A stretch of 64,000 bases of DNA from Microglena sp. YARC (GCA_022414725.1 CM039462.1:72503837-72567836), one strand, 5' to 3'; numbered from the stretch's first letter, positions 1-10,760 are shown. A program made the numbers and translations. Notes: generated by a model not told the origin, from the letters alone.

Positions 1-135
1 TTATGTTATATGCTTATGTTTATGTTATATGTTTATGCTTATGTTTATGTTATATGCTTATGTTATATGTTTATGCTTATGTTATATGTTTATGTTTATG
101 CATATGTTATATGTTTATGTTTATGCTTTTTATCG
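1..135. repeat. TTATGT/TTATGC low-complexity tract
   Basis: Irregular six-base repeats of TTATGT, TTATGC and TTATAT fill the first 135 bases. Apparent reading frames here only translate the repeat. The tract runs off the left edge, so its full length is unknown. Confidence 0.9.
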
Positions 136-1570
136 TCTTATATTTATGTTTTTAATCTGGAATGTTTTGTCAACCACGCAGGTGTGGAAAGTTGGCTGTC
201 GAGTACGTCAGGCCGACCGAGGTGGTACACTGTGCCGTATACTCGCGCAAGCTAGGGAGCGAGACATTCGGAGCTACCTCTTCCGAGGACTACGCTGACA
301 TCTTTTTGGGTATTTTTTATGTGTTACGCATATGTTACCAATTTGGTATCATATGATACAGTCACTTAGTAGACGGTCAGGTCCAAGTTAAGGGGCTAAG
401 CAGTCGTTGCCCTATTAGAGGTCATGATTGCCCTTACTTGGTTACCATAAAGTTGATAGTCAAAAATCAACCCTGATCCCGAGGTTTTTCCTTGAGTCCT
501 AATAAATTGGTGGTTTGCCATAGGGGCTTATCATTGGGATTCAAGGTTTTTTCCCTCTCAATAGTTGTAGTCGTGACTGAATTTTGTTCGTGTGTGCTAA
601 TTTATTATTAGACCCACCCGAGTGAGGTGAATATATTCCATGTTGTCAATATGGAATATAATAGTTTCTTTGACAAGGATCACGTGTGAATATTTTGTTT
701 CAAATAAGGTTTAAGTTATGCGTTACGGTAGTAAAGACGAACTACGTACAAAGTGACCTTCTGGTCATCAACACACGTCAGTCGGTCCTCCCCGCCCTTA
801 ACTTTATTAAGGGTAGTTAGGGCTAACTTGTTCATCGTTTCTGTTTAGGATTATCTCATAGGTGCTCATTTCCCATTGTAACTAGTCTCGGAATTCAATG
901 TTGCTCTTGCTTCTCTTTCGTTGTCTCCCTTTCCAAGTACGACAATTTATTAATCCAACCAGGCAGTGCGTGCTTCCTGCCTCCCAGCCCCCCTCATAAA
1001 ATTAGATTCACGTATGGGGTTAGTAGTAAGTACAGACTTATGCGGCAGTGGTGTCAATACAAGCCCCATGGCATTTATTCCCCATTAGCAACCTTTCCCA
1101 AAACGATAATGCATTATTCGAACCAGGTGGTCCATGGTGCCTCCCAGCCCGGCTAAGTAAATTCGTTCATTAGTTTTAATTAATTAGATTCACGTATGGG
1201 GTTAGAGAGTTATGCAGCAGTGGTGTCAATACGAGCTCTATGGCATTTATTCCCCGTCAACAACCTTTCCCAAAACGCTAACAAGTAATTGTAAGCTTTA
1301 CCAGTTACATAATTGAGAGTAAGAACTATATACATTTGCTCCTACCTATACTATAATGAACTTAGAATGTAATCCATGTCCATGGATTCATGGATGGATT
1401 GACAATACGTGCAACCCCGTTCATTGATTGTCGTTCCATCTGGTGGCTATGTGTAATCCGTGGAAACGAATAGATTGTGAACTCACTGTTAAGGCTTTCT
1501 GCCGGAAATGAAACCGGACTCAAGCGATTGAGCTAGAACGTCAATACAATTATCTTGGTAGATAATTGAA
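136..1570. other. Gene-free stretch with an imperfect direct repeat
   Basis: No convincing coding sequence was found. A block starting near 1001 (ATTAGATTCACGTATGGGG) recurs near 1193 and is followed in both places by similar text (GGTGTCAATACNAGC, GGCATTTATTCCCC, CAACCTTTCCCAAAACG). The shared CCTCCCAGCCC at 980 and 1140 belongs to the same duplication. Spacing varies between 160 and 192 bp because of indels, so this is an old tandem duplication. Confidence 0.6.
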
Positions 1571-1639
1571 GTGACCTCTACAGAACGCAAACGATATTTA
1601 TAGCCGTGGACTCACACTCTCGGAGCGACCGAGATAGCT

Positions 1640-1800
1640 TATACGAACGAGGCACAACGGTTCGGCCAAGCGGTTCAAGATTGTCGGACGAGACAACTCT
1701 TGGAACTGATGAGACGAGGCCAAGATTGTTGGACGCGACAACTCTTGGTTGTGACGACAAGACAACTGTCTTGGATCAGTAACTCTGATCAACTTGTTCG
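1640..1800. repeat. Short direct repeats with CAAGATTGT / ACAACTCTTGG
   Basis: The string CAAGATTGTYGGACG followed by ACAACTCTTGG occurs at about 1676 and 1722, with a degenerate third copy ending in ACAACTGTCTTGG. Each unit contains the near-palindromic pair CAAGA/TCTTG, so it could form short stems. No gene was seen. Confidence 0.6.
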
Positions 1801-1884
1801 ACAACTGTCAACTTCCATCAACGAGATGGCGCACTACCAAGGCATCCCTTGGGAGTGGAGGAGGAGACTAAAACTGACTGTTAC

Positions 1885-2330
1885 ACTATGGCCAAGAGGA
1901 AAAAGAGAAGATAAAGAGTTTGGAAAGAATTTGACACCGTCGAATGACAGGATTATTTAGCGTGGGTTACACTCCTGCTGGGCAGGCACCAGGACATAAT
2001 ATTGGGTTATGACTTCCCAAGGCCTCAATGGTTCGATGTCAGACTGTGCATGTAGTTAAATCATAATTATTATGAGCTATGGCCAAGATGAAAAGAGAAG
2101 AGCAAGAGTTTGGACAGAAGTCGACACCGTTGAATGACAGGATTATTTAGCATGGGTTCCACCCCTGCTGGGCAGGCACGACGGAGGACATAATCTTGGG
2201 TTATGACTTCCCAAGGCCTCAATGGTTTGACCTCAGACTGTGCATGTGGTTAAATAATAATTATTATGAGCTATGGACAAGAGTGCGGAGGTGCCCGGTA
2301 TTGTTCAACCCCAGGACACTGGGTTTCAGA
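1885..2330. repeat. 192-bp tandem repeat, about 2.2 copies
   Basis: A unit beginning GGCCAAGA at about 1889 recurs at 2081, and its start is seen again at about 2271. The copies share AGAGTTTGGA, GACAGGATTATTTAGC, GCTGGGCAGGCAC, TTGGGTTATGACTTCCC and AATTATTATGAGCTATGG. It is non-coding as far as I can see. Confidence 0.8.
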
Positions 2331-2401
2331 GGGGGCGAAAGAGAAAAGAATAGAGAAAGAGTTTGGAAAGAGTCCGACACAGTAGGATGATAGGATTACC
2401 G

Positions 2402-2535
2402 CGCCCCCCCCCCCCCCCCCCCCCCCGCCCCCAACCCTCCTGCGTCCTAGCTGTCAACTTAGATCGGCTATTCAATTTGTCGCGGCAAAACCCTCCGCCC
2501 CCCCCCCCCCACACACACACACACACCCCGTCCCC
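2402..2535. repeat. Poly-C tracts and CA repeat
   Basis: A run of more than 20 C at about 2404-2426 is followed near 2500 by a second C run and (CA)n. Overlapping proline- or glycine-rich reading frames are translations of these homopolymers. The exact lengths are likely to be unreliable in any assembly. Confidence 0.9.
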
Positions 2536-3104
2536 CCCAACCCCAACCCTCCTCGTCGTTCAAATTTCCAAAAAGACACCATCTAGATCTGCGAAATGGC
2601 AGACGATTGCGTGCGCCTTCTAAACAATGCTTCGCATCACTGAACCAAACCACTTCTGCTTTACTCCTGCACAGAGCCGCTGTCTTCAACCATGCTACCT
2701 GCTGGACCATATTCAATTCGTCGATTAGTACACAGCTTTACTTGGGCGAATGTTATGCTTTCAGGCAAGCCGATTGAGTGTTGCAATTGAGTGTTGCGGA
2801 TGGAGAGGGAGGATTCGAATTCCGCAGGTAGTTGCGCAGGTTTGAAAGTCGAAGGTTTGAATCGCTGCTGGTCCTTTCTTGCCTGATTTCAAGCAATCCA
2901 TGATTCAGACGCCGAACCTGCGGCTCAGCCGCTTGCTCGGTTGCTGCAACCTGGTCCACCTCCTTGCTGCCTGCCTGCTTCACACCTGCATGCATGCCTA
3001 TGTACCTCCATGATTGACAAATGCCTGCCTGCAGTTTCCCCTGACTAGGCTACACAGTGGCAATATGTTGTTATATAACCAACACATGTGAGTAGATCTG
3101 AACC

Positions 3105-3660
3105 ATCTGTCTTGTATGCTGTACCATATGTCATGTACGCTGCACCATTTGTCTTGTAGGTTGAACCATCTGTCTTGTACGCTGCACCATTTGTCGTGTA
3201 TGCTGCACCATTTGGCTTGTATGCAGCATGATTTGCCTTGCTGCACCGTGTGTCTCGAATGCTGCACCATGTGTCGTGTATGCTGCTCCATCTGTCTTGT
3301 ATGCTCACCATGTGTCTTGTACGCTGCACCATTTGTCTTGTACGTTGCACCATATGTCTTGTATGCTGCACAATCTGTATTGTATGCTGGACCATGTGTC
3401 TTATATGCTGCACCATCTGTCTTGTACGCTGCACCGTATGTCTTGTAAGCTGCACCATCTGTCTTGTATGCTGCACCATCTGTCTTGTATGCTGCACCAT
3501 GTGTCATGTATGCTGCACCATCTGTCTTGTACGCTGCACCATGTGTCTTGTACGCTGCACCATTTGTCTTGTACGTTGCACCATATGTCTTGTATGCTGC
3601 ACAATCTGTCTTGTATGCTGCACCATGTGTCTTATATGCTGCACCATCTATCTGTCTCAT
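3105..3660. repeat. 21-bp minisatellite (CTGCACCATNTGTCTTGTAYG), about 26 copies
   Basis: A 21-bp unit is repeated with point changes over about 550 bp. Because 21 is a multiple of three and the unit lacks stops in most frames, several frames stay open on both strands. The longest is 248 codons on the minus strand, with a seven-residue repeat of the type AAYKTDG. With no initiation context, conserved flanks or domain, I annotate it as a minisatellite rather than a gene. Confidence 0.8.
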
Positions 3661-4562
3661 CATCGTAATTGCTACCACGTGAATGCTTGCTCGCTTTCTT
3701 GATTGCTGATTCGTTGATTGTCCAACTGGCTTGTGCTTGGTCAAGCAACTAATAATCTTCTAACTCCACCTCCTTCCTTTCATGCTGCTGCCGTTCCAGC
3801 AGGCAGTGACTTCCGCATATTGCGACATGGTGGAGAAGGAGCAAGTCATCAGCATGCAGGGATGAGTAGGGGGACAAGATCAAGAAGCCTGATGATGGCA
3901 CTGGTCTTGCTGCTGGTCACTGCTGCTGGTCACTCATAATATAATAGTAGCTTGGCTAGACTAGCCAGTCGGGGTGGCAGGGGGGGGACAGGGGCAGAAG
4001 ACAGACTAGATAGCTAGTCAGAGCTCATCAGTTTGTCTTCTTAGGAGGTTAGGTTGAAGTTGGGTTTGGTTATTAGGAAGTTGGGTTTGGATGGGTTTGG
4101 GTTTATTTGGCTGCTGAGTCCGCGACATCACTTTGCTACTGGTTAGTTAAATGTAAAAATAAAACTGCCTTCCAAACCCTATACGTCCCCCCCTAGAGCA
4201 AATCATCCTGAATCAATGGATACAAAAGTCACCCTCTTGGTTCCCCACTTAAATAAGAACGGTTCAAGCAAGCTGCTGTCAAGCAAAATGCCTCTTGGCG
4301 CTCGAATTATTTAAGAGCAGCAAGTAATCTTGATTCAAGACACATACAAGGCAACCTATTGATTCTACACTGAAACAAGAATTCAACAAGTGACCTTGAA
4401 TCAATAGACGTACAAGACACCTCTTGATTAACCTCTTAAATAAGAGGGATTCAAGAGGGCATTTTTCAAGCAAATTGCCTCTTGGCGCTCGAATTACTTA
4501 AGAGGGGTGAATCAAGAGGTTTTCCTCTTGAAACAAGAATGGTTCAGTACAGCAAAACTTAC
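3661..4562. other. Gene-free stretch with short direct repeats
   Basis: No gene is supported. TGCCTCTTGGCGCTCGAATT followed by AYTTAAGAG occurs at about 4288 and 4479 (spacing about 190 bp). Between them are several CAAGA...TCTTG motifs that could pair. The part next to 4562 is probably intron of the minus-strand gene that ends its visible exon at 4563. Confidence 0.5.
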
Positions 4563-4923
4563 CGACGAAGTCGAATGCATAAGTCGTGCAGACCTCCTCA
4601 GTATTCAACAACAGCCATTGCAATAGGGGCAAGTGTCCCTTGCGTGCTGCCCAGTCAGCCACTGTTGTCAATACTATTTTGTTGTGCAGGAACTCAGTTT
4701 GGCGCAAGCTCGTGGGAATGGCTACCTGCTTGCAGTGCACATGCGACAGAATGGTCCATGCACTTCGCAATGACAGTTCTGTGACGTCAAATACTGCCAG
4801 CTGGAGTAGATTGCGCATGTAGTACTTCCTAGCAGCATTGCATGTCAAGGATAATACATAAATCTCGACCGCAGTTAGATGACAGGCCAACTCGTGCCAC
4901 AAGAAGCATGTCTCATGCCACAT
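4563..4923 (-). CDS. F-box/ankyrin-like protein, 5' exon (partial)
   Basis: This open frame starts at an ATG at 4923, 30 bp after the stop of the caspase-like gene on the same strand. Its first about 45 residues are helical and leucine-rich (HELACHL..., VLSLTCNAARKYY), weakly like an F-box. The end (ADWAARKGHLPLLQWLL) is a good match to the ankyrin-repeat style of giant-virus and amoebal proteins (xDWAAxxGHLxxLxWL). The frame runs into CTTCGTCG|GTAAGT at 4562, a strong 5' splice site, so more exons probably lie below 4560. I could not place the acceptor. Such proteins often act as substrate adaptors of ubiquitin ligases; that role is inferred here. Confidence 0.5.
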
Positions 4924-4952
4924 GAACACACCGATAGAAAAAGTGCTTTTTT

Positions 4953-5665
4953 TTATTCTCTCCTCGCAGCCGCAATGTTGGCCAACACTGCCGCATTGTT
5001 GAATGCAGAAGGATTCAGGCCGGTGTGCACCCAACCAGGTTGGCCATCCACATCTTCTCGCGGCACCCGCCAAACTTCCGGCATTTCAGACGAGGAAGCT
5101 ACCCCGAGGTTACGACCCAGCTGGCGGGCAGCAACACGATTGCCACGCTCGACATCAGAGTGGCGGTACCCGTAGCAGTGCATGCCATATGTGAAGCTGC
5201 CATTGGGGCCAGGCTGGCTAAGTTCCAATTCCGACAAGTCGACAAACACATCAGGTGCAAGCACAACCTGTCCATTTTCTGTTCCATGCGCAATTATGAA
5301 CAGTCCTTTGACGGTGCAATTCTCCTTGTAGATTTTCACTTTCGAGTGGTACTCCTCAAGCGTGCTTGGTAGCTGGAATGCCTCAATCTCACAGTTGTAG
5401 CTTCTTCCCTCTACACACAGGCAGACACAAGTAGTCTTGGTCAGTATACTTTCGAGTCTTGGGTGCGTGTTTAAGATTGTGAATCGCCGTGAAATCTGCT
5501 GGAAATCTACTGAAATCATGGCATACCTTCTGAGTTTTTAAAGTAGTCGATGTAACTCATGTATTGAACATCCTCTTCGGTGTATGCGATGAGCAACAAC
5601 TCGCGCTTCTCCTTAGTGGCATGTGAACGTTTGCCTTCTGCATCCTGCTGGTTGCGCACCAACAT
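4953..5665 (-). CDS. Caspase-fold peptidase-like protein (two exons)
   Basis: Two exons are proposed: 5665-5527 and 5410-4953, giving 198 residues. Removing the 116-bp intron (AGAAG|GTATGC ... GTGTGTAG|AGGG) keeps the frame, and the total is an exact multiple of three. A hydrophobic strand (residues 23-28, LLLIAY) is followed by FIIAHGTENG, with His88 in the HG motif, and YGMHCYGY, with Cys125. That is the order and spacing of a caspase/metacaspase p20 His-Cys dyad. No p10-like part is visible, so it is short for the family. A 3' splice-site-like CTGTAACAG just upstream of the ATG and a GTGAGT donor at about 5802 suggest a 5' UTR intron that starts in the leader cassette. Peptidase activity is inferred; the fold call is moderately secure. 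Confidence 0.62.
5411..5526 (-). other. Spliceosomal intron in caspase-like gene
   Basis: On the minus strand the sequence reads AGAAG|GTATGC at the donor and GCCTGTGTGTAG|AGGGAAG at the acceptor. The unspliced frame meets a TGA seven bases into the intron, and splicing joins two coding frames without a shift. Confidence 0.6.
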
Positions 5666-5737
5666 CTGTCCTGTTACAGTCGGAGACACAAATTGTGGGA
5701 CACCTTACCAACTCTTGTGGCCACATGATGCTCTGAT

Positions 5738-6120
5738 CCTCTAACTTTCTTGGTTGGTGTCAGAATTGAACGACTCAAGGAGCGTCTCCTATGCCAACTC
5801 ACCTGTTGAATGCGTTTCCACGAACTGCAGTCTCAGAATCCCGAGTGTGTGAAACTCGCAAGCTCGTAAGTCTGCTCTCGACGCTCTGGTCCTCCAATCC
5901 GTTGCGATTGCGAACCTGCGCGGAAATGGAAAGCTCCAACTTTGAGAGCCTCTACCTCCCTTGATTGGCGTCTAAATTGAACGATTTACGGGGCGTTTCC
6001 AATGAAAAAACACCTACTGAATGCGTTTCCGCGATCTACAGCCTGGAAATAGCAAGTGCTGGTCCGGTACAGGAGGGGTACAGACGGGATGACCAGTTGC
6101 CAACAGAAATGTACCACACC
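5738..6120 (-). repeat. Leader cassette copy 1 (upstream of caspase-like gene)
   Basis: This copy shares blocks with six other cassettes: CTCCAACTTTGAGAG, GAACGATT, GGCGTTTCCAATGAAAAAAC, ACTGAATGCGTTTCC and GTGCTGGTCCGGT. Read on the minus strand, a strong 5' splice site (ATTCAACAG|GTGAGTTGG) lies at about 5802. The copy looks partly duplicated, with two CTGAATGCG/TTGAATGCG blocks. It lies directly 5' of the caspase-like gene and may supply its promoter and first non-coding exon. That function is inferred. Confidence 0.6.
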
Positions 6121-6570
6121 GGCCAAGACAGGCCAAGCCAATCCACTAGGCCAGGCCACGCCAAGACAAGACATGCCAGGCCACGCCAAGACAAGACAAG
6201 ACATGCCAGGCCACGCCAAGCCAGGCCTTTCCCTGTACCCTGTACCCTTAACCCTTTTGTATTGCTTGCGGTACGGTCTCCTGTAATGATAAAAGGCGCT
6301 GTTCTTTATTTTTTCTTATATATTTTGTTGGATCCTTAAGTGCAATGTGCGGCTCCTGCCCGACAGCATCTGAGGGGATTGCCCAGACCCCGATGTCTGA
6401 TCATTCACTATAAGGTTGGCTTACCTCTTTGATCGATGAGAGTGCTGTCAAGGAAGCTGCTACATCTTGCGAATACGAGCCGTTCCTTTTTTGGAATCGT
6501 CAGACTCGTCCCTTCCTTTACCGTCTCTAGCTTCCTGGGCACTTCTGTACGATCCTTGAGGGTTCCTTCA
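6121..6570. repeat. Short-motif array and conserved middle of composite repeat, copy 1
   Basis: CACGCCAAGACAAGACATGC/AGGCC-type short repeats (6121-6225) are followed by text that recurs almost unchanged at about 36130-36470 and 46370-46690. Shared blocks include TTGTATTGCTTGCGGTAC, AATGATAAAAGGCGCT, TTTTGTTGGATCCT, ATTGCCCAGACCCCGATG, GGTTGGCTTACCTCTTTG and TTCCTGGGCACTTCT. No coding potential was recognised. Confidence 0.8.
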
Positions 6571-7785
6571 AATGGATGAGACTCCTCCTGTTATGACTAG
6601 GATGCGCCTTCAATCCCTGCTACTAAGATGAATGCCCAAGAGGATGGATGAGACTTCGCCTTCAATCTCTGCTACTAAGATGAATGCCCAAGAGGATGGA
6701 TGAGACTTCGCCTTCAATCTCCCTGTTACTAAATGGATGCCCAAGAGGATTGATGAGACTCCGCCTTGAATCCCTGTTACTAAATGGATGCCCAAGAGGA
6801 TGGATGAGACTCAGCCTTGAATCCCTGTTACTAAGATGGATTCCCCATTGAACAGGTGAGTCTCCGCCTTCAATCCCTGTTACGAATATGGATACCCAAG
6901 AGGATGGATGATCCTTCGCCTTCAATCTCCCTGCTACAAAGATGAATGCCCAAGATGATGGATGAGACTTCGCCTTCAATCTCCCTGTTACTAATATGGA
7001 TGCCCAAGATGATGGATGATACTTCGCCTTCAATCTCCCTGTTACTAATATGGATGCCTACGAGGATGTATGAGACTCCGCCTTCACGAATCCCTGTTAC
7101 TAATGTGGATTCCCCATAGAACAGGTGAGTGTCCTCCTTGAATCCCTGTTACGAAAATGGATGCCTACGAGGATGGATGCCTACGAGGATGTATGACACT
7201 TCGCCTTGAATCCCTGTTACGAATGTGGATGCCTAAGATGATGGATGCCTACGAGGATGTATGAGACTTCACCTTCAATCTCCCTGTTACTAATATGGAT
7301 GCCCCAGAGGATTGATGAGACTTCGCCTTCAATCTCCCTGTTACTACTGTGGATGCCTCATAGAACAGGTGAGTCTCGGCCTCCAATCCCTGTTACGAAA
7401 AATGGATGCCTACGAGGATGTATGAGACTTCGCCTTCAAGAATCCCTGTTACTGATGTGGCTGCCCAGAGGATGCATGATACTCCGCCTTCAAGAATCTC
7501 TGTTACTAATATGGATTCCCCATAGGACAGGTGAGTCTCCGCCTTGAATCCCTGTTACTACGATGGATGCCTACGAGGATGTATGAGACTTCGCCTTGAA
7601 TCTCCCTGTTACTACTGTGGATGCCCAAGAGGATGGATGAGACTTCTCCTTCAAGAATCCCTGTTACTAATGTGGATTTCCCATATAACAGGTGAGTCTC
7701 CGCCTTGAATCCCTGTTACTACGATGGATGCCTAAGAGGATGGATGAGACTTCGCCTTGAATCTCCCTGTTACTACGATGGATGA
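6571..7785. repeat. 50-60-bp minisatellite (VNTR), copy 1
   Basis: The array is built from units such as GGATGAGACTTCGCCTTCAA, TCCCTGTTACTAATATGGAT and GCCCAAGAGGAT in variable order and length. A recurrent variant carries ATAGAACAGGTGAGT, which looks like a perfect 5' splice site. Frames across it are open only because of the repeat. Confidence 0.9.
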
Positions 7786-8085
7786 TGCCTCATGCATGAT
7801 GATGGAACACCCCTGCACTCCCCCGCCCCCCAAAAAGCTTGTGGTGGTGGTGATGGGCAAAACAGACCCGCGCGCCACGCTAAATAGGCGGTCAGCACAA
7901 CAACAACATATCATCAGTAGCATCGGATATAATCTCTCTCTCTCTCTCTCTCTCTCTCGAGTGGCCGATGACCCCAAAAAACGTCACTTAAAAAAATCAA
8001 AGATGTGTCAAACTGAGTGTTGCTTGAGACCACCCAGTATTCTCTCTCCCCCCCTCCCCTAAGACCTCGATACCATTATCTCTGG
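7786..8085. repeat. Tail of composite repeat with TC microsatellite
   Basis: This non-coding segment begins GATGATGCCTCATGCATGATG and includes a (TC)n tract at 7931-7958, then AACGTCACTTAAAAAAATC and GAGTGTTGCTTGAGACCACC. It recurs almost unchanged at 37085-37420, where the TC tract is longer. A part (CACCCAGTATTCTCTCTCCC) also occurs at about 15150. Confidence 0.8.
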
Positions 8086-8192
8086 TGTTACACAAAAGCT
8101 ACAAAGTTACACCAAAAAAGGAAACTTTTCTCATTTCCTTCCCTTATAGGGACTTTCTCTTTTTGGTGTAACTTTTGGACTTTCATGTAACA
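8086..8192. repeat. Foldback element, GTTACACC type
   Basis: The arms are about 32 bp: GTTACA...AGTTACACCAAAAA on the left and the complement TTTTTGGTGTAAC...TGTAAC on the right. They enclose GGAAACTTTTCTCATTTCC and TATAGGGACTTTC. A near-identical copy lies at 37421-37524 and a left half at about 15206. The core resembles those of the other foldback families in the window. Confidence 0.75.
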
Positions 8193-8391
8193 AGTAGAAA
8201 AGCTATAATGGTAAGGTATAAATCAAAAGTCAATCTGAATTCACCCTCTGTGCGCCCCCACCACCCTCCAAGACACTGGTATTTTCAAGCAGAAGTCAAG
8301 CAGACATCATCATATCCTAGACCACATCCATCAGTCCGTTTATCACCCTCGACATTTGTTATAGGTGTTATATGCAGAAGATGAGGGTTGG

Positions 8392-9774
8392 ATGAACGGA
8401 GCTGAGCTGCTCGGCTATGATGAAGTCAAACGCAATTGGGAAAAGTCGGCGTTCAAGATCATCAACCAGGTTGTGTACGTGCGCATCGATGGGAACGGTA
8501 TCCGCCATGTCATGTCTGAGAGGCAGCTGCAAGAGGTGTTTCGTCACTTGGGATACGTCGACATTACGTTGAGCGACTCTGGGAGTGTTTCGGTAGGCCC
8601 TACGCAACCATTCATTTCGAGGTGGATCAAAGACCCAACAATCCGCAAGTATCATGACATGAAGCTTGTGCCGCCCCCGATCGAGGTTGGCGGCAATAAT
8701 GTCTACAATATTTGGAACGGGTTCGAAGTCGAACGCGAGGTTTCGTCACATGATGATTCAGCAATAGCCGACCATCCCTCGGTCGAGGTCTTCATCGATT
8801 TCCTTCACACGTTGTGTGACAATAACCAGGAGTGCACGGATTACCTCCTGAACTGGATCGCGCAAATCTTCCAACAGCCTGCTCAGAAGACCGGGGTGGC
8901 AATTTTACTCAAGGGCGAGGAGGGCGTCGGCAAGAATCGTGCCACTGACCTTTTGAGGGCGATGGTGGGCGCCGACAAGTTCCTGCAAACTGCAACACCG
9001 GCCAACACGCTCTACGGCCGCTTCAATCGCCAACGTGAGGGGCGTTTCCTCATCGTCGTAAATGAGTCCAATGGGCATGACAACTTTGCAGCCAACGATG
9101 TCATCAAGGACATGATCACATGTGATCAATTTGAATGCGAGTCCAAAGGTGTCAATGCATACACCATGCAGTGTTTTTCTCGCTTCATATTCACCACCAA
9201 CAACGACAACTGCCTCCGAGTGAATCCTGATAACCGAAGGTATGTCATTATCGAGACATCGTCCCTGCTAAAGGGGAACACCGCGTACTTCAACCACCTT
9301 TCTGACCTGATCGACGATGCGGAGTCCAGAGTCGCATTTTACAAGTTCTTGATGGCAAGGGACATCAAGGACTTCGAATGGATCCGGTCTAGGCCTACAA
9401 CCGACTACATGGCGCAGATGGTCACCATGAATCTGCCCTACGAGTACCAATTCCTCTCGCAACTAATGCAGGAGATGAGCGTTGAGCATCATGTGCTAGA
9501 TCGTATAGATTCTTCGCCCTCTGTGAGCCTCAAGTTGGACACCTTGTTCGACAAGTTCAATGACTGGCTAGCCGCGATCCGGGCTTCTCAGAAGCATGAA
9601 ACCACATTGGTCAAGTTTGGTCTCAAGTTGTCCAAGCTCGTGCGTGATGAAACAAAGAACCTGGGCTTGAGGGGCGTCTCCAAGCAGCGTTGCAACAAGG
9701 GGGTTGTTTACTCTTTCTGCATTACGGATGTCATCAATGACATGCGGGATAAGATGTGGCTTGTACTGGATTGA
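8392..9774 (+). CDS. SF3 helicase, primase-helicase C-terminal type (N-truncated)
   Basis: The first ATG in frame gives about 460 residues. A P-loop GEEGVGKNRA at about residues 175-184 is followed by a Walker B-like FLIVVNESNG (about 219) and FIFTTNND (about 264), the superfamily 3 motif C with its invariant Asn. NPDNRRYVII follows as the arginine-finger region. This order matches the DUF5906/virus-type primase-helicase family that unwinds DNA in viral or plasmid replication. No primase domain is present. The frame is open from 8365, exactly where a foldback arm (TTTGTTATAGGTGTTAT) ends, so the 5' end was probably cut off by a rearrangement. Codon use is even and the frame is clean to the TGA. 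It may be a recent pseudogene or a stand-alone helicase. Confidence 0.75.
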   Translation: MNGAELLGYDEVKRNWEKSAFKIINQVVYVRIDGNGIRHVMSERQLQEVFRHLGYVDITLSDSGSVSVGPTQPFISRWIKDPTIRKYHDMKLVPPPIEVGGNNVYNIWNGFEVEREVSSHDDSAIADHPSVEVFIDFLHTLCDNNQECTDYLLNWIAQIFQQPAQKTGVAILLKGEEGVGKNRATDLLRAMVGADKFLQTATPANTLYGRFNRQREGRFLIVVNESNGHDNFAANDVIKDMITCDQFECESKGVNAYTMQCFSRFIFTTNNDNCLRVNPDNRRYVIIETSSLLKGNTAYFNHLSDLIDDAESRVAFYKFLMARDIKDFEWIRSRPTTDYMAQMVTMNLPYEYQFLSQLMQEMSVEHHVLDRIDSSPSVSLKLDTLFDKFNDWLAAIRASQKHETTLVKFGLKLSKLVRDETKNLGLRGVSKQRCNKGVVYSFCITDVINDMRDKMWLVLD

Positions 9775-10130
9775 GTTGAGTTGCTGGTGATGATCCATTA
9801 CATCCTTAGTAGGTTGCTAAGCTGCTGCTTCTGGTGTTCGGGATGCCCTCGTGTGAAAATTCTGGGATGATGCATTGACGCATAGGCAACATTATCCCCC
9901 ACCATTGAATTGCCATGCCTTTCACTACCCACGCCAGACACCCGTGCACTCCCTCGCACGCGCCTGCCCGCGAGTGATCCCACAACTTACTGCCAATTGC
10001 AAAACATCTGGTCTGGAGTGGAATTGTGATTCCTCTGTGCTGATATCTCAGGCTAGCGAGTCGTTCCGGAGGTAATTTTTTTAAAAATCCGCCTGGAGGC
10101 TGGAACGCCCATTATATGTGAATATCCCCC
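9775..10130. other. Intergenic stretch, no gene seen
   Basis: The 356 bp between the helicase stop and the start of the dispersed repeat hold no supported gene or clear repeat. Confidence 0.5.
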
Positions 10131-10625
10131 TTGCTGTGCTGGGTTGCTCAACCCGTCACTCAACCCTTCACCGTCGCCCTCTGAATGGCTATCCTTCACC
10201 CCAGCAGAAAGTACAGCAAACCAGATGTGTAGTGACGGGTGTGTAGGGTTGTGTATAGTTTTTTAAACATTGAATAATAAATCAAATAGAAATGGATGAT
10301 TGAATTACATTATCTGTGGGGAGTGAAATGAACCCGTCACCCGTCACCCGTCACCCGTCACTCCGCGACATAAAACACTCCCCCCTGTCCTTCACTGCAT
10401 CATCGACCGCATCTCTATATATATTTTCCATCTGATCAACCGTATTTTGAACGTGTTCACCTGCCCACCACTGAAAATACTCCCCTTCTCGGCAATTTCC
10501 ATCTAGAGACACAAAAGAATGCATGATTCAGCAGCTGAATGCCATTGCCCGCTCCGGGGGCCCGCCCTCCCCCATCCCATGATAATTCCATAGTTGTTTT
10601 CAAGCAGAAGCCTGCTTGAGACCGC
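10130..10625. repeat. Dispersed repeat R490, copy 1
   Basis: This about 495-bp block is repeated almost unchanged at 12886-13381 and in large part at 63280-63620. Markers are (ACCCGTC)n, ACACTCCCCCCTGTCCTTC, ACCGTATTTTGAACGTGTTC, the hairpin GCCCGCTCCGCGGGC (mutated in this copy) and the terminal hairpin TCAAGCAGAAGCCTGCTTGA followed by GAC. Many shorter copies of its right half are scattered through the window. The constant hairpin end is somewhat like a Helitron 3' end, but no Helitron protein is present. Confidence 0.8.
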
Positions 10626-10672
10626 AACCCTCAGACCGTCTCTATCTATTCATGTGGTGTGCATGTCTTGTT

Positions 10673-10760
10673 TTGTTTTCACGTGTTTCAACACAAAAGG
10701 AAACTTTTTCAGATAGGACTTTACTTTTTTTGGTGAAACATGATCTTCTTCTACGAAGAT
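10673..10760. repeat. Foldback element, GTTTCAC type (degenerate)
   Basis: The left arm CACGTGTTTCAACACAAAAGG pairs with CTTTTTTTGGTGAAACATG on the right around a GGAAACTTTTTCAG/TAGGACTTTAC core. A better copy lies at 63662-63750 and a third runs off the right edge from about 63955. Confidence 0.65.

Noticed and set aside
3000..3744. 248-codon minus-strand frame and several plus-strand frames over the 21-bp repeat
   Set aside because: They are open because the unit length is divisible by three. Different frames are equally long, and no domain or conserved start is present.
7757..8062. 101-codon frame over the composite-repeat tail
   Set aside because: It runs through poly-C, GGT and TC repeats, and the second copy of the tail does not keep it open over the same span.
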